Shown here piece by piece: positions 49,449 to 58,987 of a stretch of DNA of 64,000 nt. The notes beneath the pieces are model-generated. The model was not told the origin of the DNA. It was given only the letters and a program-made list of their open reading frames with translations, and did not search any database. The stretch is taken from positions 124,001-188,000 of the forward strand of contig JAZRVF010000001.1 of NCBI GenBank assembly GCA_045599005.1, given 5' to 3'. Each line of letters begins with the position of its first letter. Position 1 is the stretch's first letter. A program made the position numbers and the translations under genes. This DNA is from Treponema_I sp045599005 (GTDB taxonomy: Bacteria; Spirochaetota; Spirochaetia; Treponematales; Treponemataceae).

Positions 49449-52217
49449 TCAGAGTGATTCAATGTAGCCCTTCAACTTCTCAGCGCGGCGTGCACTTTCC
49501 TCGCGTTTTGCTTTTTCCGCCTCCACAACTTCTGCAGGAGCGTGTTCCGCAAATTTTCCATTGAGTTTTGCATCAATTCTTGCGATTGAAGATTCTTCCA
49601 GCTGCAGGGCTTTTGTGAAGCGTGCCTTGAGGGCGGCAGAATCCACAGTCCCGTCAATCAGGATAAAAGCTTCAAAACCGGTTCCGACGGTTCCGATTGC
49701 TCCGGCAGGTTTGCTCTCCACAAACTCGATTTCTGCAAGACCTGCCAGCAGCTTGATGATGTCAGTCTTCTCGCGGCATACTTCCGCAGGGCTTCCCGCA
49801 GAGATAACCAGCGCAATGTTGATTTTGTTCGCAGGGTCAATACCGCATTCCGCACGGAGAGCACGTACCTGGCGTACCAGTTCCTGGAGTGTTCCGAAAC
49901 GTTTTGAGACTGTCTCGTCTTTTCTCCATTCAAGAACTTCCGGATAGGGTGCAGCAATCAGCATGCCTGTATAGAGTGAAGGACAGACTGTTTTCTCACC
50001 GGCAGTCCTGCGGCTTTCTGCAATTTCTGCCAAGGGAAGTTTCTGGTAGATTTCTTCAGTTACGAAAGGCAGGTATGGATGCAGCAGACGGAGACTTTCT
50101 TCCAGAATGTTCATGAGAACACTGGCTGCTCTGTCTTTCTCAGCATCATCACCGTTCTTGAATGAAAGTTTTGTTGCCTCAACATACCAGTCACAGAATT
50201 CAGTCCAGAAGAACTCATAAAGTGCCTGGGCTCCGTCATTGTAGCGGTAACCGTCAAGTGCGGCGCGTACTGTCTGTGCGCAGTTGTCAAGACGGGCATA
50301 GATCCATCTGTCAAGTTCTGTCAGATCATCCTGTGTGACCGGTTTGAGTGTGCGTCCTTCGAGATTTCCCAGAAGATAACGGCTTGCGTTCCAGATTTTG
50401 TTAGCAAAACGGCTTCCCAGTTTGAAAGAGTCTTTATCAACAAGAACATCCTGTCCCTGGGCACACATGAAGCCAAGTGTGTATTTGACCGCATCAGAGC
50501 CGTACTGTTCAATCAGTTCAAGAGGATCCATTCCGTTGCCAAGAGACTTGCTCATCTTGCGGCCCTGTTTGTCGCGCACCAGACCGTGGATGTAAATGTC
50601 ACGGAAAGGAGCTTTACCGGTGAATTCCAGACCGGCCATGATCATGCGGCTTACCCAGAAGAAAATGATGTCATAGGCGGTGACCAGTGCTGTGGTCGGG
50701 TAGAAGTGCTGCACGTCAGAAGTGTTCTCAGGCCAGCCCAGTGTACTGAAGGGCCACAGCCAGGAACTGAACCATGTATCAAGAACATCAGGATCCTGTT
50801 TGAGTCTGTCAGCTTTTGCACCGCATTTTGGACAGCAGCAGGGATCCTCGCGGCTTACAATCATTTCTCCGCAGTCTTCGCAGTACCATACGGGAATGCG
50901 GTGTCCCCACCAGAGCTGGCGGCTGATACACCAGTCGCGGATGTTTTCCAGCCAGCGCTGGTAAGTGTTTTCCCACTTGCGGGGATAGAAGACGATCTCT
51001 CCGTCGCGCCAAGCCTTGAGTGCTTTGTCTGCAAGGGGTTTCATGCGTACGAACCACTGTTCACTGAGATAAGGCTCCACAACTGTGTGACAGCGGTAAC
51101 AGTGTCCCACCGGATGGGTGATTTTTTCCTCTTCCTTGTAAAGTCCGCAGGTCTTCAGATCTTCAATAACAAGAGGACGTGCATCTTTGCAGCTCATTCC
51201 ACGGTATTTTTCCGGCACATTCTCGTTGAGGGTTCCGTCAGGATTGAGCACATTGATCACAGGCAGATCATGGCGTTTTCCTACTTCCCAGTCGTTGGGG
51301 TCGTGTGCAGGTGTGATTTTTACGACACCGGTTCCAAAAGCCCGGTCAACATAACTGTCTGCGACAACTGGGATCACCTTGTCTGTAAGTGCAAGCTTCA
51401 CACTTTTTCCAACCAGGGCCTTGTAGCGCGGGTCATCAGGATGAACTGCAATGGCTGTATCACCGAAAAGTGTCTCCGGACGGGTTGTTGCAATCTCGAT
51501 ACGGTTTCCGCCCTGGAAAACAGTTCCGTCTTCCAGAGTAACGTCGGGGATTGATGAACCGTCGGCAATCTCGTAGTACATATGGTACATTGCACCGGGT
51601 GTATCTTCATGCTCAACTTCGTCATCTGCAAGAGCTGTTCCGCATGAAGGACACCAGTTTACAAGATAGTTTCCTTTGTAGATTAGGTCCCGTTCATAAA
51701 GGGTAACAAAAACATTGCGTACTGCCTTGCTGAGTCCTTCATCCATTGTGAAGCGTTCGCGGGTCCAGTCCACGCTGTTGCCCAGCTTGCGCTGTTGTTT
51801 TGTGATGATCGCGTGATGTTCTTTTTTTACTTCCCAGGTGCGCTCCAGGAATTTGTCCCGTCCCAGATCCTGACGGCGGAGACCCTCTTTCTTGAGACGG
51901 CGCTCAACAACGTTCTGGGTTGCGATTCCTGCATGGTCTGTTCCAGGCAGCCAGAGTGTGTCGTCACCTTTCATGCGGTGATAGCGCACAACAATGTCCT
52001 GAAGTGTGTTGTTAAGACCGTGTCCCATGTGGAGCACGCCCGTGACATTTGGCGGAGGAATGACGACTGTGTATGAACTTGATTTTTTGCCTTCTGTGTG
52101 AACGGGGGAATCTGCGTCGCTGGCCGGTTTAAAATAGCCTTTTGTTTCCCATTCGTTGTAAATGCGGTCTTCAAAATCCGCCGGATTGTAAGCTTTTTCC
52201 AATTCAATGCCTTTCAT
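49449..52217 (-). CDS. valS: valyl-tRNA synthetase
   Basis: A 922-residue class I synthetase charging tRNA-Val. PPPNVTGVLHMGHGLNNTLQD holds the HIGH-type signature. The editing domain has ATTRPETLFGDTAIAVHPDD. LRQDPD/DVLDTWFSSWLWPFSTLGWP is the usual valine-site region. KMSKSLGNGMDPLELI is the KMSKS loop. An anticodon-binding domain and a C-terminal coiled coil (VEAEKAKREESARRAEKLKGYIESL) complete it. A zinc-like cluster CEDCGE...CCCPKCG is inserted before the valine site. AAGGA lies 7 bases before the ATG. Confidence 0.97.
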   Translation of the reverse strand: MKGIELEKAYNPADFEDRIYNEWETKGYFKPASDADSPVHTEGKKSSSYTVVIPPPNVTGVLHMGHGLNNTLQDIVVRYHRMKGDDTLWLPGTDHAGIATQNVVERRLKKEGLRRQDLGRDKFLERTWEVKKEHHAIITKQQRKLGNSVDWTRERFTMDEGLSKAVRNVFVTLYERDLIYKGNYLVNWCPSCGTALADDEVEHEDTPGAMYHMYYEIADGSSIPDVTLEDGTVFQGGNRIEIATTRPETLFGDTAIAVHPDDPRYKALVGKSVKLALTDKVIPVVADSYVDRAFGTGVVKITPAHDPNDWEVGKRHDLPVINVLNPDGTLNENVPEKYRGMSCKDARPLVIEDLKTCGLYKEEEKITHPVGHCYRCHTVVEPYLSEQWFVRMKPLADKALKAWRDGEIVFYPRKWENTYQRWLENIRDWCISRQLWWGHRIPVWYCEDCGEMIVSREDPCCCPKCGAKADRLKQDPDVLDTWFSSWLWPFSTLGWPENTSDVQHFYPTTALVTAYDIIFFWVSRMIMAGLEFTGKAPFRDIYIHGLVRDKQGRKMSKSLGNGMDPLELIEQYGSDAVKYTLGFMCAQGQDVLVDKDSFKLGSRFANKIWNASRYLLGNLEGRTLKPVTQDDLTELDRWIYARLDNCAQTVRAALDGYRYNDGAQALYEFFWTEFCDWYVEATKLSFKNGDDAEKDRAASVLMNILEESLRLLHPYLPFVTEEIYQKLPLAEIAESRRTAGEKTVCPSLYTGMLIAAPYPEVLEWRKDETVSKRFGTLQELVRQVRALRAECGIDPANKINIALVISAGSPAEVCREKTDIIKLLAGLAEIEFVESKPAGAIGTVGTGFEAFILIDGTVDSAALKARFTKALQLEESSIARIDAKLNGKFAEHAPAEVVEAEKAKREESARRAEKLKGYIESL

Positions 52218-52294
52218 ACTGTCGTCCTTTATCCAAGTTTTGTACGCTGAATCTGTACAAGTTTTCTTCCTTATATTTTACAGTTTTTGAGCAT

Positions 52295-52347
52295 ATTATA
52301 CAAGAAAGGCTGGAGAATCTGTTCTGAAAATCGGAAACAGTCTCTCC
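52295..52347 (-). promoter_or_regulatory. valS promoter -10 and nearby hairpin
   Basis: A minus-strand TATAAT lies at 52300-52295, about 80 bases before valS. Just upstream a hairpin (GGAGA/TCTCC with inner CTGTT/AACAG, 52312-52347) may be a terminator-like or operator element. No T-box leader was recognised. Confidence 0.4.
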
Positions 52348-52461
52348 GACCGGTGTTTTAACCCCCGAAACCACTTTTCATCATGAAGTCTGCCATTTGG
52401 CGCGCACTGAATCCGGTTCCCTGCACTTGAGTTTTTAATCTTACCGCTGTATGCTTTTTCC

Positions 52462-53223
52462 ATGACACTGAATTCCAGAAACCGGATAATAAAAATCAGT
52501 CTTGCAATTGTAATTTTCTATATTGTCAGCGTTATCGCAGCTTTCTTTCTTCTGTTTTTTTTCGGAAACAGACCGGAACTGCCGGATTTCTCTTACTTAT
52601 GGGGAATCGCAGGAATTTCCTATTTTGCGGTTTTTGTTCCGGTCTCCCTGTTCAGTGTTTTCTTTCATTTTGAGAAGACTCATTCGCCCGAGATTTTCTA
52701 CTTCGCAGCCTTTGTGGCCGGTTCATTCCTTGAACTTTTCCGTATCCTGATTTTTCTCTTCAATCTGTGGGACGGTTATTCCGTTTTCCTGAACTATATC
52801 GGCCGTGCGGTCTACAGCGGACGTGTCTTTTCACTGCTTGCCTTTCTGTTTGCCATGCTCTGCAACGAGGAGACACAGGTCCAGGACTGCGACAAAACCC
52901 TTCTTGTCACACTTGGAGTCTCTCTGCTCTTTTCCGCCATTGTCCCTCTTAACACCGGAATAGTGAGCACCTACGCAATGATCTCCATCGGGTACAACCG
53001 CACATTCACGATAATTGTGGTTTTATCTTCCATTACAGCGCTGGTTTCCGGATTGATCTACAGAAAAGGGAAGCGTGCTTTTTCCTTCCTGGCTCTTTAT
53101 GCGGGCTACTGGCTTCTGGTCTACTCTGATTCTCCGGTTCTGCTTGGACTTGGCATTTTTCTTCTGTCTGGTGGAACCGCGCTGTATCTGAGGGCACTGC
53201 ATTCCTACTATCTGTGGCAGTAG
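52462..53223 (+). CDS. polytopic membrane protein, unknown
   Basis: A 253-residue protein with about seven or eight membrane helices (residues 10-35, 46-68, 75-100, 105-135, 152-170, 178-200, 208-250). Architecture resembles a 7TM sensor module without an output domain, but no conserved motif is recognised. It is convergent with the dolichol-kinase-like gene, whose stop is immediately next to its own. Confidence 0.6.
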   Translation: MTLNSRNRIIKISLAIVIFYIVSVIAAFFLLFFFGNRPELPDFSYLWGIAGISYFAVFVPVSLFSVFFHFEKTHSPEIFYFAAFVAGSFLELFRILIFLFNLWDGYSVFLNYIGRAVYSGRVFSLLAFLFAMLCNEETQVQDCDKTLLVTLGVSLLFSAIVPLNTGIVSTYAMISIGYNRTFTIIVVLSSITALVSGLIYRKGKRAFSFLALYAGYWLLVYSDSPVLLGLGIFLLSGGTALYLRALHSYYLWQ

Positions 53224-53844
53224 TTAAAGATTCAGCAGCATCTGAGAACAGAAACCGATTGTCACCGGAATGATGAGATTGTCAAAGTCTTTGAGCGGTA
53301 AAACTTCTATCAATGTTGCGATAAGAGCAAGAAGCAGGGAAGTAGTGATTTTTTTCGTCACTGCCAGGGATGAAATGAAAACTGCAAGAAAACAGGCCAG
53401 ACTCCCTTCAACAGTTTTCCCGCATGTGATTTTCTTACAGCAGAGTTTGTGTTTCCCGAAAACTTTTCCTGCAAGGCTTGCAAAACCGTCACCGAAGGCA
53501 AGTGCGTAAATTCCGATGCTTGCCGGCAATGGCTGAAAAATCAGTGCTGTGGCAAGAATTCCGCAGACAAGCATCACAGGACCAAGGACAAAACGTCCGT
53601 CATCTCTTTTTCTTGCGGCTGCCTCAGTTATTGTGGAGATAACCGGAACGCGGATCCCTTTTAGACGCAGAAATTCACAGACTGTATAAAGAACTGCAAC
53701 TGCGGAAAGTGCTGATACGGTGAATAAAAAAAAGTGTCCAAGAAAGAAAGGTACAAAACCTGCACAGAGATGAATTGATTTCCGGAAAATTTCTTTTTTC
53801 AGGTCATTGAGCATTTTCTGTCTTAAAACTCCGTCCTTTTCCAA
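53224..53844 (-). CDS. dolichol/phytol kinase-like CTP-dependent lipid kinase
   Basis: A 206-residue membrane protein. The family pattern is seen in FRKSIHLCAGFVPFFLGHF (the R-K-x-x-H start), ALAFGDGFASLAGKVFGKHK and KTVEGSLACFLA (D-x-x-A...K-T-x-E-G), as in Sec59/phytol kinase/CTP-dependent diacylglycerol kinase. It should phosphorylate a polyprenol or diacylglycerol in the inner membrane. A TTG at 53844 has AAGGGA 7 bases upstream; an ATG ten codons later (53814) lacks a good site, so I prefer TTG. The substrate is not decided by the sequence. Confidence 0.75.
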   Translation of the reverse strand: MEKDGVLRQKMLNDLKKEIFRKSIHLCAGFVPFFLGHFFLFTVSALSAVAVLYTVCEFLRLKGIRVPVISTITEAAARKRDDGRFVLGPVMLVCGILATALIFQPLPASIGIYALAFGDGFASLAGKVFGKHKLCCKKITCGKTVEGSLACFLAVFISSLAVTKKITTSLLLALIATLIEVLPLKDFDNLIIPVTIGFCSQMLLNL

Positions 53845-53876
53845 AAAACAATCCCTTTATCTTTCAGTTACAGAGG

Positions 53877-56800
53877 CTACTTGATGGATGACTGTGTCAG
53901 CATCTGTTCATCGCTCAGGATACGTGGCAGCTGGGTGTAAATCTCAGGACTGTATCTGCTGTTCGGAACTGTTATGTAGCGCAGATTCTGTTCTGCCAGG
54001 TTTGTGCCGCCCAGACGGATCATCGTGTTCTGGTTTCTTGTAAGCGCGTCCCAGGCTCGGATTGACTCCTGCAGGTTTACCATAGCCTTTGCATTGAGAG
54101 CTGAGTTTCCGTTCTGCAGTGCGCTTCTGTATTGAACGACAGCCAGATTGTTTGCCGCTTTCATGTAAAGATCCACAAGATCACCGTGCTCGTCATCAAC
54201 CTGCGGATAAAGTACTCCGGCCTGGACACGCTGCAGATCCAGTGTCTCCAGCAGAAGTTCGTAATAACTCTGGGAGGCTTCGTTGCTGTAACGTATTGCC
54301 AGTGTGTTTGCCAGTGCATACAGGGTGTTCTCTTCGGAAGGCCGGTCCTGCAGTGTCCTGATGAAGGAATTCATCGCATCACTGTAGTCGCCTTTTGCGT
54401 ACTCAATGTAACCCAGTCTGTAATGGATGGAAGGTGTATCGTAAAGATTCTTGAGTGCATTGCTGTAGTTTGAGTAGGCACTGTCAAGATCATTTGAGAT
54501 AAAGTAATCCAGGTCACCCTGATCTGAGTAAAGTTTTCCGATCTTCTCGTTGGTTTCCAGACCGCTGTACTGCTGCTCACGGGCAAAGAGCTCAAGACCT
54601 TCTGTATACATTTCTTCCGCCTGGACATATTCCTGATCCGCAGTGTGCAGCTCTCCTAGGATTCTGTATGTATCAATGTGCTTGAGAATTCTTGGCTTTG
54701 TCATTACTGTCGCACTGTCAAAATATTCCAGGGCACGTGAAAGAATATTTTTCGCAGCATTCTCATTGCCTGTCTCAACAAAATAACGTCCGTAATTGTA
54801 CACAGATTCCGGCATCTCAGGTGCGGCTTTGACAGCTTTCTCAAGAAGATCTCTCACGTCTTCAATTGAATTACGCAGGAATTCATCTTTTGCAGGAAGC
54901 TCACCGTAAAGTTTCTCCATCAGGTAACCGCTCAGATCAACAAGATCCTGGGCCTCAAGAGGATTTTTCTTTGCCGTCATCTTCGGATAGAAATAGTTTT
55001 TGAGAGGAAGGACTTCCCTTATGTTGTCGGTTCTGATGAAGTAACGCATCATGCGTGAAAGGTACAGGTCCGACTGTCCGTAAAGATTCATCAGAGTGGC
55101 ATACTGGGTTCTTGCCTTGTCATAAAGTTCAGGATCTTCTGTTGCTGTTGCCCATTCAAGGTAAATGTCGCCAAGAAGAAGAATTGCATCTTTGTCATTG
55201 ATGTGGTAATCAAGGATATAGCGTTTTGTGACTGTTTCAGCACGTTCGTAGTTTGCCAGATCATTCAGTTCCATCTTCGCATATTCGATACCGGCCTGTT
55301 TTTCGTAATTGTAACGCTTGAGAAGTCTCTCGAACATGTTTGCGGAACGTTCGTACTGCCTTTTGTCCTGATAGGCCCGTGCATACTTGTAATACCAGTT
55401 TTTCTTTGCCTTGTAAGTAACGGCTTCGTTGAATCTGTATTCGGACTGCTGATAAAGGCCGTTCTCAATCAGTGTGTATCCTTCTTTGTAAAGAAGCTCG
55501 GCTTTTACCGGACGTACGACAAAACGGGCGATCAGGAAAATGAAGATTCCCAGCACAAGAAGGGAAGCAAGTCCCGCCAGTGTAAAAGGAATGATCCTGT
55601 TCTTAAGATGGTATTCAAAAGACTGTTTGTAGGATTCGTATTCCTGTGCAGTCCGTTTCTCATAGTTCGCAGGAACCGGTATTGATTTGTCCAGTATTTT
55701 TTCCGCATGGCTTGCAAGCTGACGGGCAGGAACACGTTTCAGGACCTTGTTGATCACTTCCAGTGTAACTTCATCACTGAATTCGTTTCCGACAATCAGT
55801 TCCTGGATTGCAATGCGGAGGTTCAGAGGATAATAGTTAAGATTTTCACGGAACTGGCGGTATTCTTCTTCCGTAAGTTCGGTTTTCAGCGGTTCGTTTT
55901 TCTTGCCTTTGCCTTTACCTTTGCCGCCGGAAGCAGAAGATGCCGTTGTTTTTGAGGATGCCATCTCCTGCGGCACAAAAGGTTCATCAAGTTCAAAATC
56001 GGAATAACCGGGAATCGCAAAATCATTGTCGTCTGTGGCACCTGCAGAAAAATCGTCCCCTGAGGCAACACTGCTGCTGTCAAGGGATTCAAAACCGTCT
56101 CCAGAACCTTCGGGAAGATTGAAGTCAAAGGAATCAAGTCCTGCTGTGTCAAAATCATCTGATCCTGCAGAAAAATCAGAGGAACTGTCATCGCTTCCGA
56201 AGGAATCAGGCATGTCGAAGGAATCTGTCGATCCGCTGTCTGTAATGTCAGGAAGATCAAAATCAGAGGAACTGTCTGCAGTCTCTGCACCGAAATCACC
56301 TGTCAGATCCAGTTCTCCCGTGCTGTCACCAAAGTCCTCGTTCAAGTCAAGGCCGGATGTGTCAAAATCAGAAAGGCCGCTGTCCTGGCCGGAATCCCCC
56401 GAATCTGTGGAAAAACTGTCTGTGTCAAAATCCGGGACTGCTGAAGAAAAATCATCGGTTTCTTCAAAACCGGCAGGAGTCATGTCCAGTTCACCGGAAG
56501 AGAAGTCCCCGACATCTGAAAGCGCAGAATCATCTGCACCGCTTTCCGTACCGGATTCAGTTTCTGCCTCAGGGAACATGTCCATAGGCGGAAGTTCAAA
56601 GTCCCCTTCTTTTAAGTCAGGATCCACATGGAATGAAAACTTTTTCGCCGGCTGGGCCTGTTCAGCTTCGTCAGAAATGTCTTCCAGTTCCTCAACATCG
56701 GGAATGTCAGAAAAATCAGGAGAACTGTCATCACCCGGCAGATCAAAGTCACCGAGAACATCTGCAGCATTGAAGATATCCCCATCAGAGGCTGCGGAAT

Positions 56801-57764
56801 CTGTTACAGCTGAAAAGTCAAAATCAGTGTCAGAAACATTATCACTGCCGGAATCCGGTGAAAAATCATCGTCAAGAAGTGAATCCACGTCGGATGTGTC
56901 TGTCAGGTCTTCAGCACTGGGAACATCATCAAAAAGTGAATCCAGACCGCCGAGAAGTGCATTCACATCGGAACCGTCACCGCTGTCTCTTGCATCCGGA
57001 CTGCCCATGTCTGAGCCGAAGTCTAGATCGGGAATGTCACTGCTGCTGTCAGAATCCGGTGTGGTGAAATCCAGAGTGGAAAGGTCCTCGAATCCGGGTA
57101 TATCCTGGCCGGCCGGTTCTGCATCGGGAACCGCTTCCTCTGCTTCCGGAATAAGTTCTTCCACTTCCTCCAGTTCCTCAAGTTCGGAAATGTCATCTGC
57201 CGGCTGGTCATTGAAGGCATCCAATGCCCCGGTGTCAAAAGAATCAAGGGAAGTGTCAAAAATGTCATCAAGGCCGGGAATGTCAAAGGCTGTACTGTCT
57301 GTGACCGGTGCTGCTGAGACTGGTGAAGATGCCGGGTTTATGTCCTGGACAGGAGGAACCTGAGGAGCTGCCTGCTGGGCTGTCTGGGGAGCCGGTTTCT
57401 GCTCTGACTCCCCGCGGACCTCTGCCAGAATCGCGTCAAGATCAAAATCATCTCCGGAGGAACTGTCTCCAGAAGAAGCTGATTCAGCGGCAACTCCGCT
57501 CAGAAGAGCATCAAGATCAACATCTTCTGTGGGTGTGGAAATTGATGCCTTTTTTGAACCAGCGCTTTCTGAGGAACCGCCTGATGATCCGCCGCTGTTC
57601 TGAGGAAGCCCGAACACAAAATCATCAGAATCGTCCGCGGGTGAAGCATTTGCCGGTAAACTGACTTTTGGCATGATCTCATTTTTCTGCTGACGTCTTG
57701 TAGGCTCGTTTCCGATGAGTGTTATTTCTTCAGTAAATTTTTTTAGTTGGTTCAGTCCGGGCAT
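53877..57764 (-). CDS. large acidic/TPR membrane protein, periplasmic flagellar collar protein FlcA-like
   Basis: A 1295-residue protein. Residues 40-620 are low-complexity and acidic, made of short Ser/Asp/Phe units (SDFD-like motifs recur throughout). A basic patch (GGKGKGKGKKNE) and a conserved segment (YYPLNLRIAIQELIVGNEF) follow. One membrane helix lies near 722-748. The C-terminal 540 residues are tetratricopeptide repeats, probably periplasmic. This layout resembles the spirochaete flagellar collar protein FlcA known from Borrelia, which helps place the stator around periplasmic flagella. That identity is from memory of architecture only. The start has no clear ribosome site. Confidence 0.6.
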   Translation of the reverse strand: MPGLNQLKKFTEEITLIGNEPTRRQQKNEIMPKVSLPANASPADDSDDFVFGLPQNSGGSSGGSSESAGSKKASISTPTEDVDLDALLSGVAAESASSGDSSSGDDFDLDAILAEVRGESEQKPAPQTAQQAAPQVPPVQDINPASSPVSAAPVTDSTAFDIPGLDDIFDTSLDSFDTGALDAFNDQPADDISELEELEEVEELIPEAEEAVPDAEPAGQDIPGFEDLSTLDFTTPDSDSSSDIPDLDFGSDMGSPDARDSGDGSDVNALLGGLDSLFDDVPSAEDLTDTSDVDSLLDDDFSPDSGSDNVSDTDFDFSAVTDSAASDGDIFNAADVLGDFDLPGDDSSPDFSDIPDVEELEDISDEAEQAQPAKKFSFHVDPDLKEGDFELPPMDMFPEAETESGTESGADDSALSDVGDFSSGELDMTPAGFEETDDFSSAVPDFDTDSFSTDSGDSGQDSGLSDFDTSGLDLNEDFGDSTGELDLTGDFGAETADSSSDFDLPDITDSGSTDSFDMPDSFGSDDSSSDFSAGSDDFDTAGLDSFDFNLPEGSGDGFESLDSSSVASGDDFSAGATDDNDFAIPGYSDFELDEPFVPQEMASSKTTASSASGGKGKGKGKKNEPLKTELTEEEYRQFRENLNYYPLNLRIAIQELIVGNEFSDEVTLEVINKVLKRVPARQLASHAEKILDKSIPVPANYEKRTAQEYESYKQSFEYHLKNRIIPFTLAGLASLLVLGIFIFLIARFVVRPVKAELLYKEGYTLIENGLYQQSEYRFNEAVTYKAKKNWYYKYARAYQDKRQYERSANMFERLLKRYNYEKQAGIEYAKMELNDLANYERAETVTKRYILDYHINDKDAILLLGDIYLEWATATEDPELYDKARTQYATLMNLYGQSDLYLSRMMRYFIRTDNIREVLPLKNYFYPKMTAKKNPLEAQDLVDLSGYLMEKLYGELPAKDEFLRNSIEDVRDLLEKAVKAAPEMPESVYNYGRYFVETGNENAAKNILSRALEYFDSATVMTKPRILKHIDTYRILGELHTADQEYVQAEEMYTEGLELFAREQQYSGLETNEKIGKLYSDQGDLDYFISNDLDSAYSNYSNALKNLYDTPSIHYRLGYIEYAKGDYSDAMNSFIRTLQDRPSEENTLYALANTLAIRYSNEASQSYYELLLETLDLQRVQAGVLYPQVDDEHGDLVDLYMKAANNLAVVQYRSALQNGNSALNAKAMVNLQESIRAWDALTRNQNTMIRLGGTNLAEQNLRYITVPNSRYSPEIYTQLPRILSDEQMLTQSSIK

Positions 57765-57914
57765 TTCTTTAAGTTTACCTTACTAACAGATATATGACAA
57801 TCCTTTACAATTAATAGGAAAGTACTTGAACTCAAGTTGTTTCATACATATTTTCGGAAAATGAATAAATGTCTTTAGAAAAACTCCCTCTTGTCCGATT
57901 AAGAAAACACGACC

Positions 57915-58649
57915 ATGAAAACAAAAATTTTTCCATTGATTTTTCTGCTGATGCTGATCGCAGGAATTTCAGGCGCCTATGCACAAGAGCTCACTTTTCC
58001 TGAATATGACGATCAGTACACCATTGACCGCATCATAACCGGTATTCAGACTGTTGTCCCTCCTTACGTTTCCGGTGATTACGCAGTCTTCACCGCAGCC
58101 ACGGACCACCGCTATGTGGGAATTGCCTTTGAATTCGAGGATTTCGCAATAATCCATCCTCTGGAGAAACTTGTTTCCTACGACTATCTCTACGAAGAAC
58201 TTGCATCAGTGCTTTTTTACATTCTTCCGATTCCGGAAAACTGCTCAAAGATTTCTTACCGTATGGTTATTGACGGTCTTTGGACAACTGACAGAAACAA
58301 TCCCCAGAAAGAATTCAATTTTGAGAGCGGGACTTATTTCTCAACTCTTGCAGTGGACCGGCCTGTGGAATTCAAAACCCAGATCGAGGACAATCATGTT
58401 GTGAAATTTGTCTATGAGGGTGAGAGCGGAAAACGTGTAAGACTCGGAGGAAATTTCACCAACTGGGATTCCTTCATCTACTACCTGCAGGAAATTTATC
58501 CCGGACGCTATGAACTTTCTCTTCCTCTTCCCAGTGGTACCTGGTATTACGCATATTACTCAGGAATGAATTCCATGGTGGACACCACAAATCCTCATAA
58601 AGTCTATACTCCTGACGGACGGATGGCTTCTGTGATAATTGTGGACTGA
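57915..58649 (+). CDS. secreted protein with CBM48/AMPK-type glycogen-binding-like domain
   Basis: A 244-residue protein with a signal peptide (residues 1-24, ending AYAQ). Residues about 30-155 form an unrecognised domain (YTIDRIITGIQTVVPPYVSG). The C-terminal 85 residues look like an early-set CBM48/AMPK beta domain: VKFVYEGESGKRVRLGGNFTNWDS, then YELSLPLPSGTWYYAYYSG and NPHKVYTPDG. It may bind glucan or serve as a structural immunoglobulin-like module in the periplasm. Divergent from the FlcA-like gene. Confidence 0.7.
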   Translation: MKTKIFPLIFLLMLIAGISGAYAQELTFPEYDDQYTIDRIITGIQTVVPPYVSGDYAVFTAATDHRYVGIAFEFEDFAIIHPLEKLVSYDYLYEELASVLFYILPIPENCSKISYRMVIDGLWTTDRNNPQKEFNFESGTYFSTLAVDRPVEFKTQIEDNHVVKFVYEGESGKRVRLGGNFTNWDSFIYYLQEIYPGRYELSLPLPSGTWYYAYYSGMNSMVDTTNPHKVYTPDGRMASVIIVD

Positions 58650-58670
58650 TTTTTCTTTTTCAGGCAGAAT

Positions 58671-58982
58671 ATGGCTATGTGTTGGAAATGTGGAAAAACT
58701 CTTGATTTCAGCGGTGCTGTCAGCCGCAGTGATGTCTGTCCCTCCTGCGGGGCTGATGTGCGTTCCTGCAGAAACTGCACCTTTTATGAACCGGGCAGTC
58801 ATTATGACTGTCATGAGTCAGTTGATGAACTTGTAAGCGACAAAGAACGGGCAAACTTCTGCGGTTTTTTCCGGCTGAATGCTGATGCGGGTAAATCCGG
58901 CGGATCCGGTTTCGGAAGCAGTTCCGCTGCTGACAAAGCCGCCGCCGCCCGTCAGGCTTTCAACAGCCTTTTCGGTGACTGA
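58671..58982 (+). CDS. small zinc-ribbon protein
   Basis: A 103-residue protein with several Cys pairs: CWKCG near residue 4, CPSCG near 25, CRNC near 34, then a further CHE and a FCGFF. The last third is Gly/Ser/Ala-rich and probably flexible, ending FNSLFGD. It should bind one or two zinc ions. Function unknown. It lies 5 bases before murI. The second ATG two codons in is an equally possible start. Confidence 0.7.
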   Translation: MAMCWKCGKTLDFSGAVSRSDVCPSCGADVRSCRNCTFYEPGSHYDCHESVDELVSDKERANFCGFFRLNADAGKSGGSGFGSSSAADKAAAARQAFNSLFGD

Positions 58983-58987
58983 ACAGA

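Noticed and set aside
50586..51554. Plus-strand frame of 322 codons opposite valS
   Set aside because: Antisense to well-conserved synthetase domains; composition explained by valS codon bias.
52218..52461. T-box or other riboswitch before valS
   Set aside because: Only a simple hairpin is present; no T-box sequence or specifier loop recognised.
56026..57363. Long plus-strand frame (445 codons) opposite the acidic TPR gene
   Set aside because: It is the mirror of Ser/Asp-rich codons (giving Ser/Lys/Glu runs) and has no ribosome site or family character.
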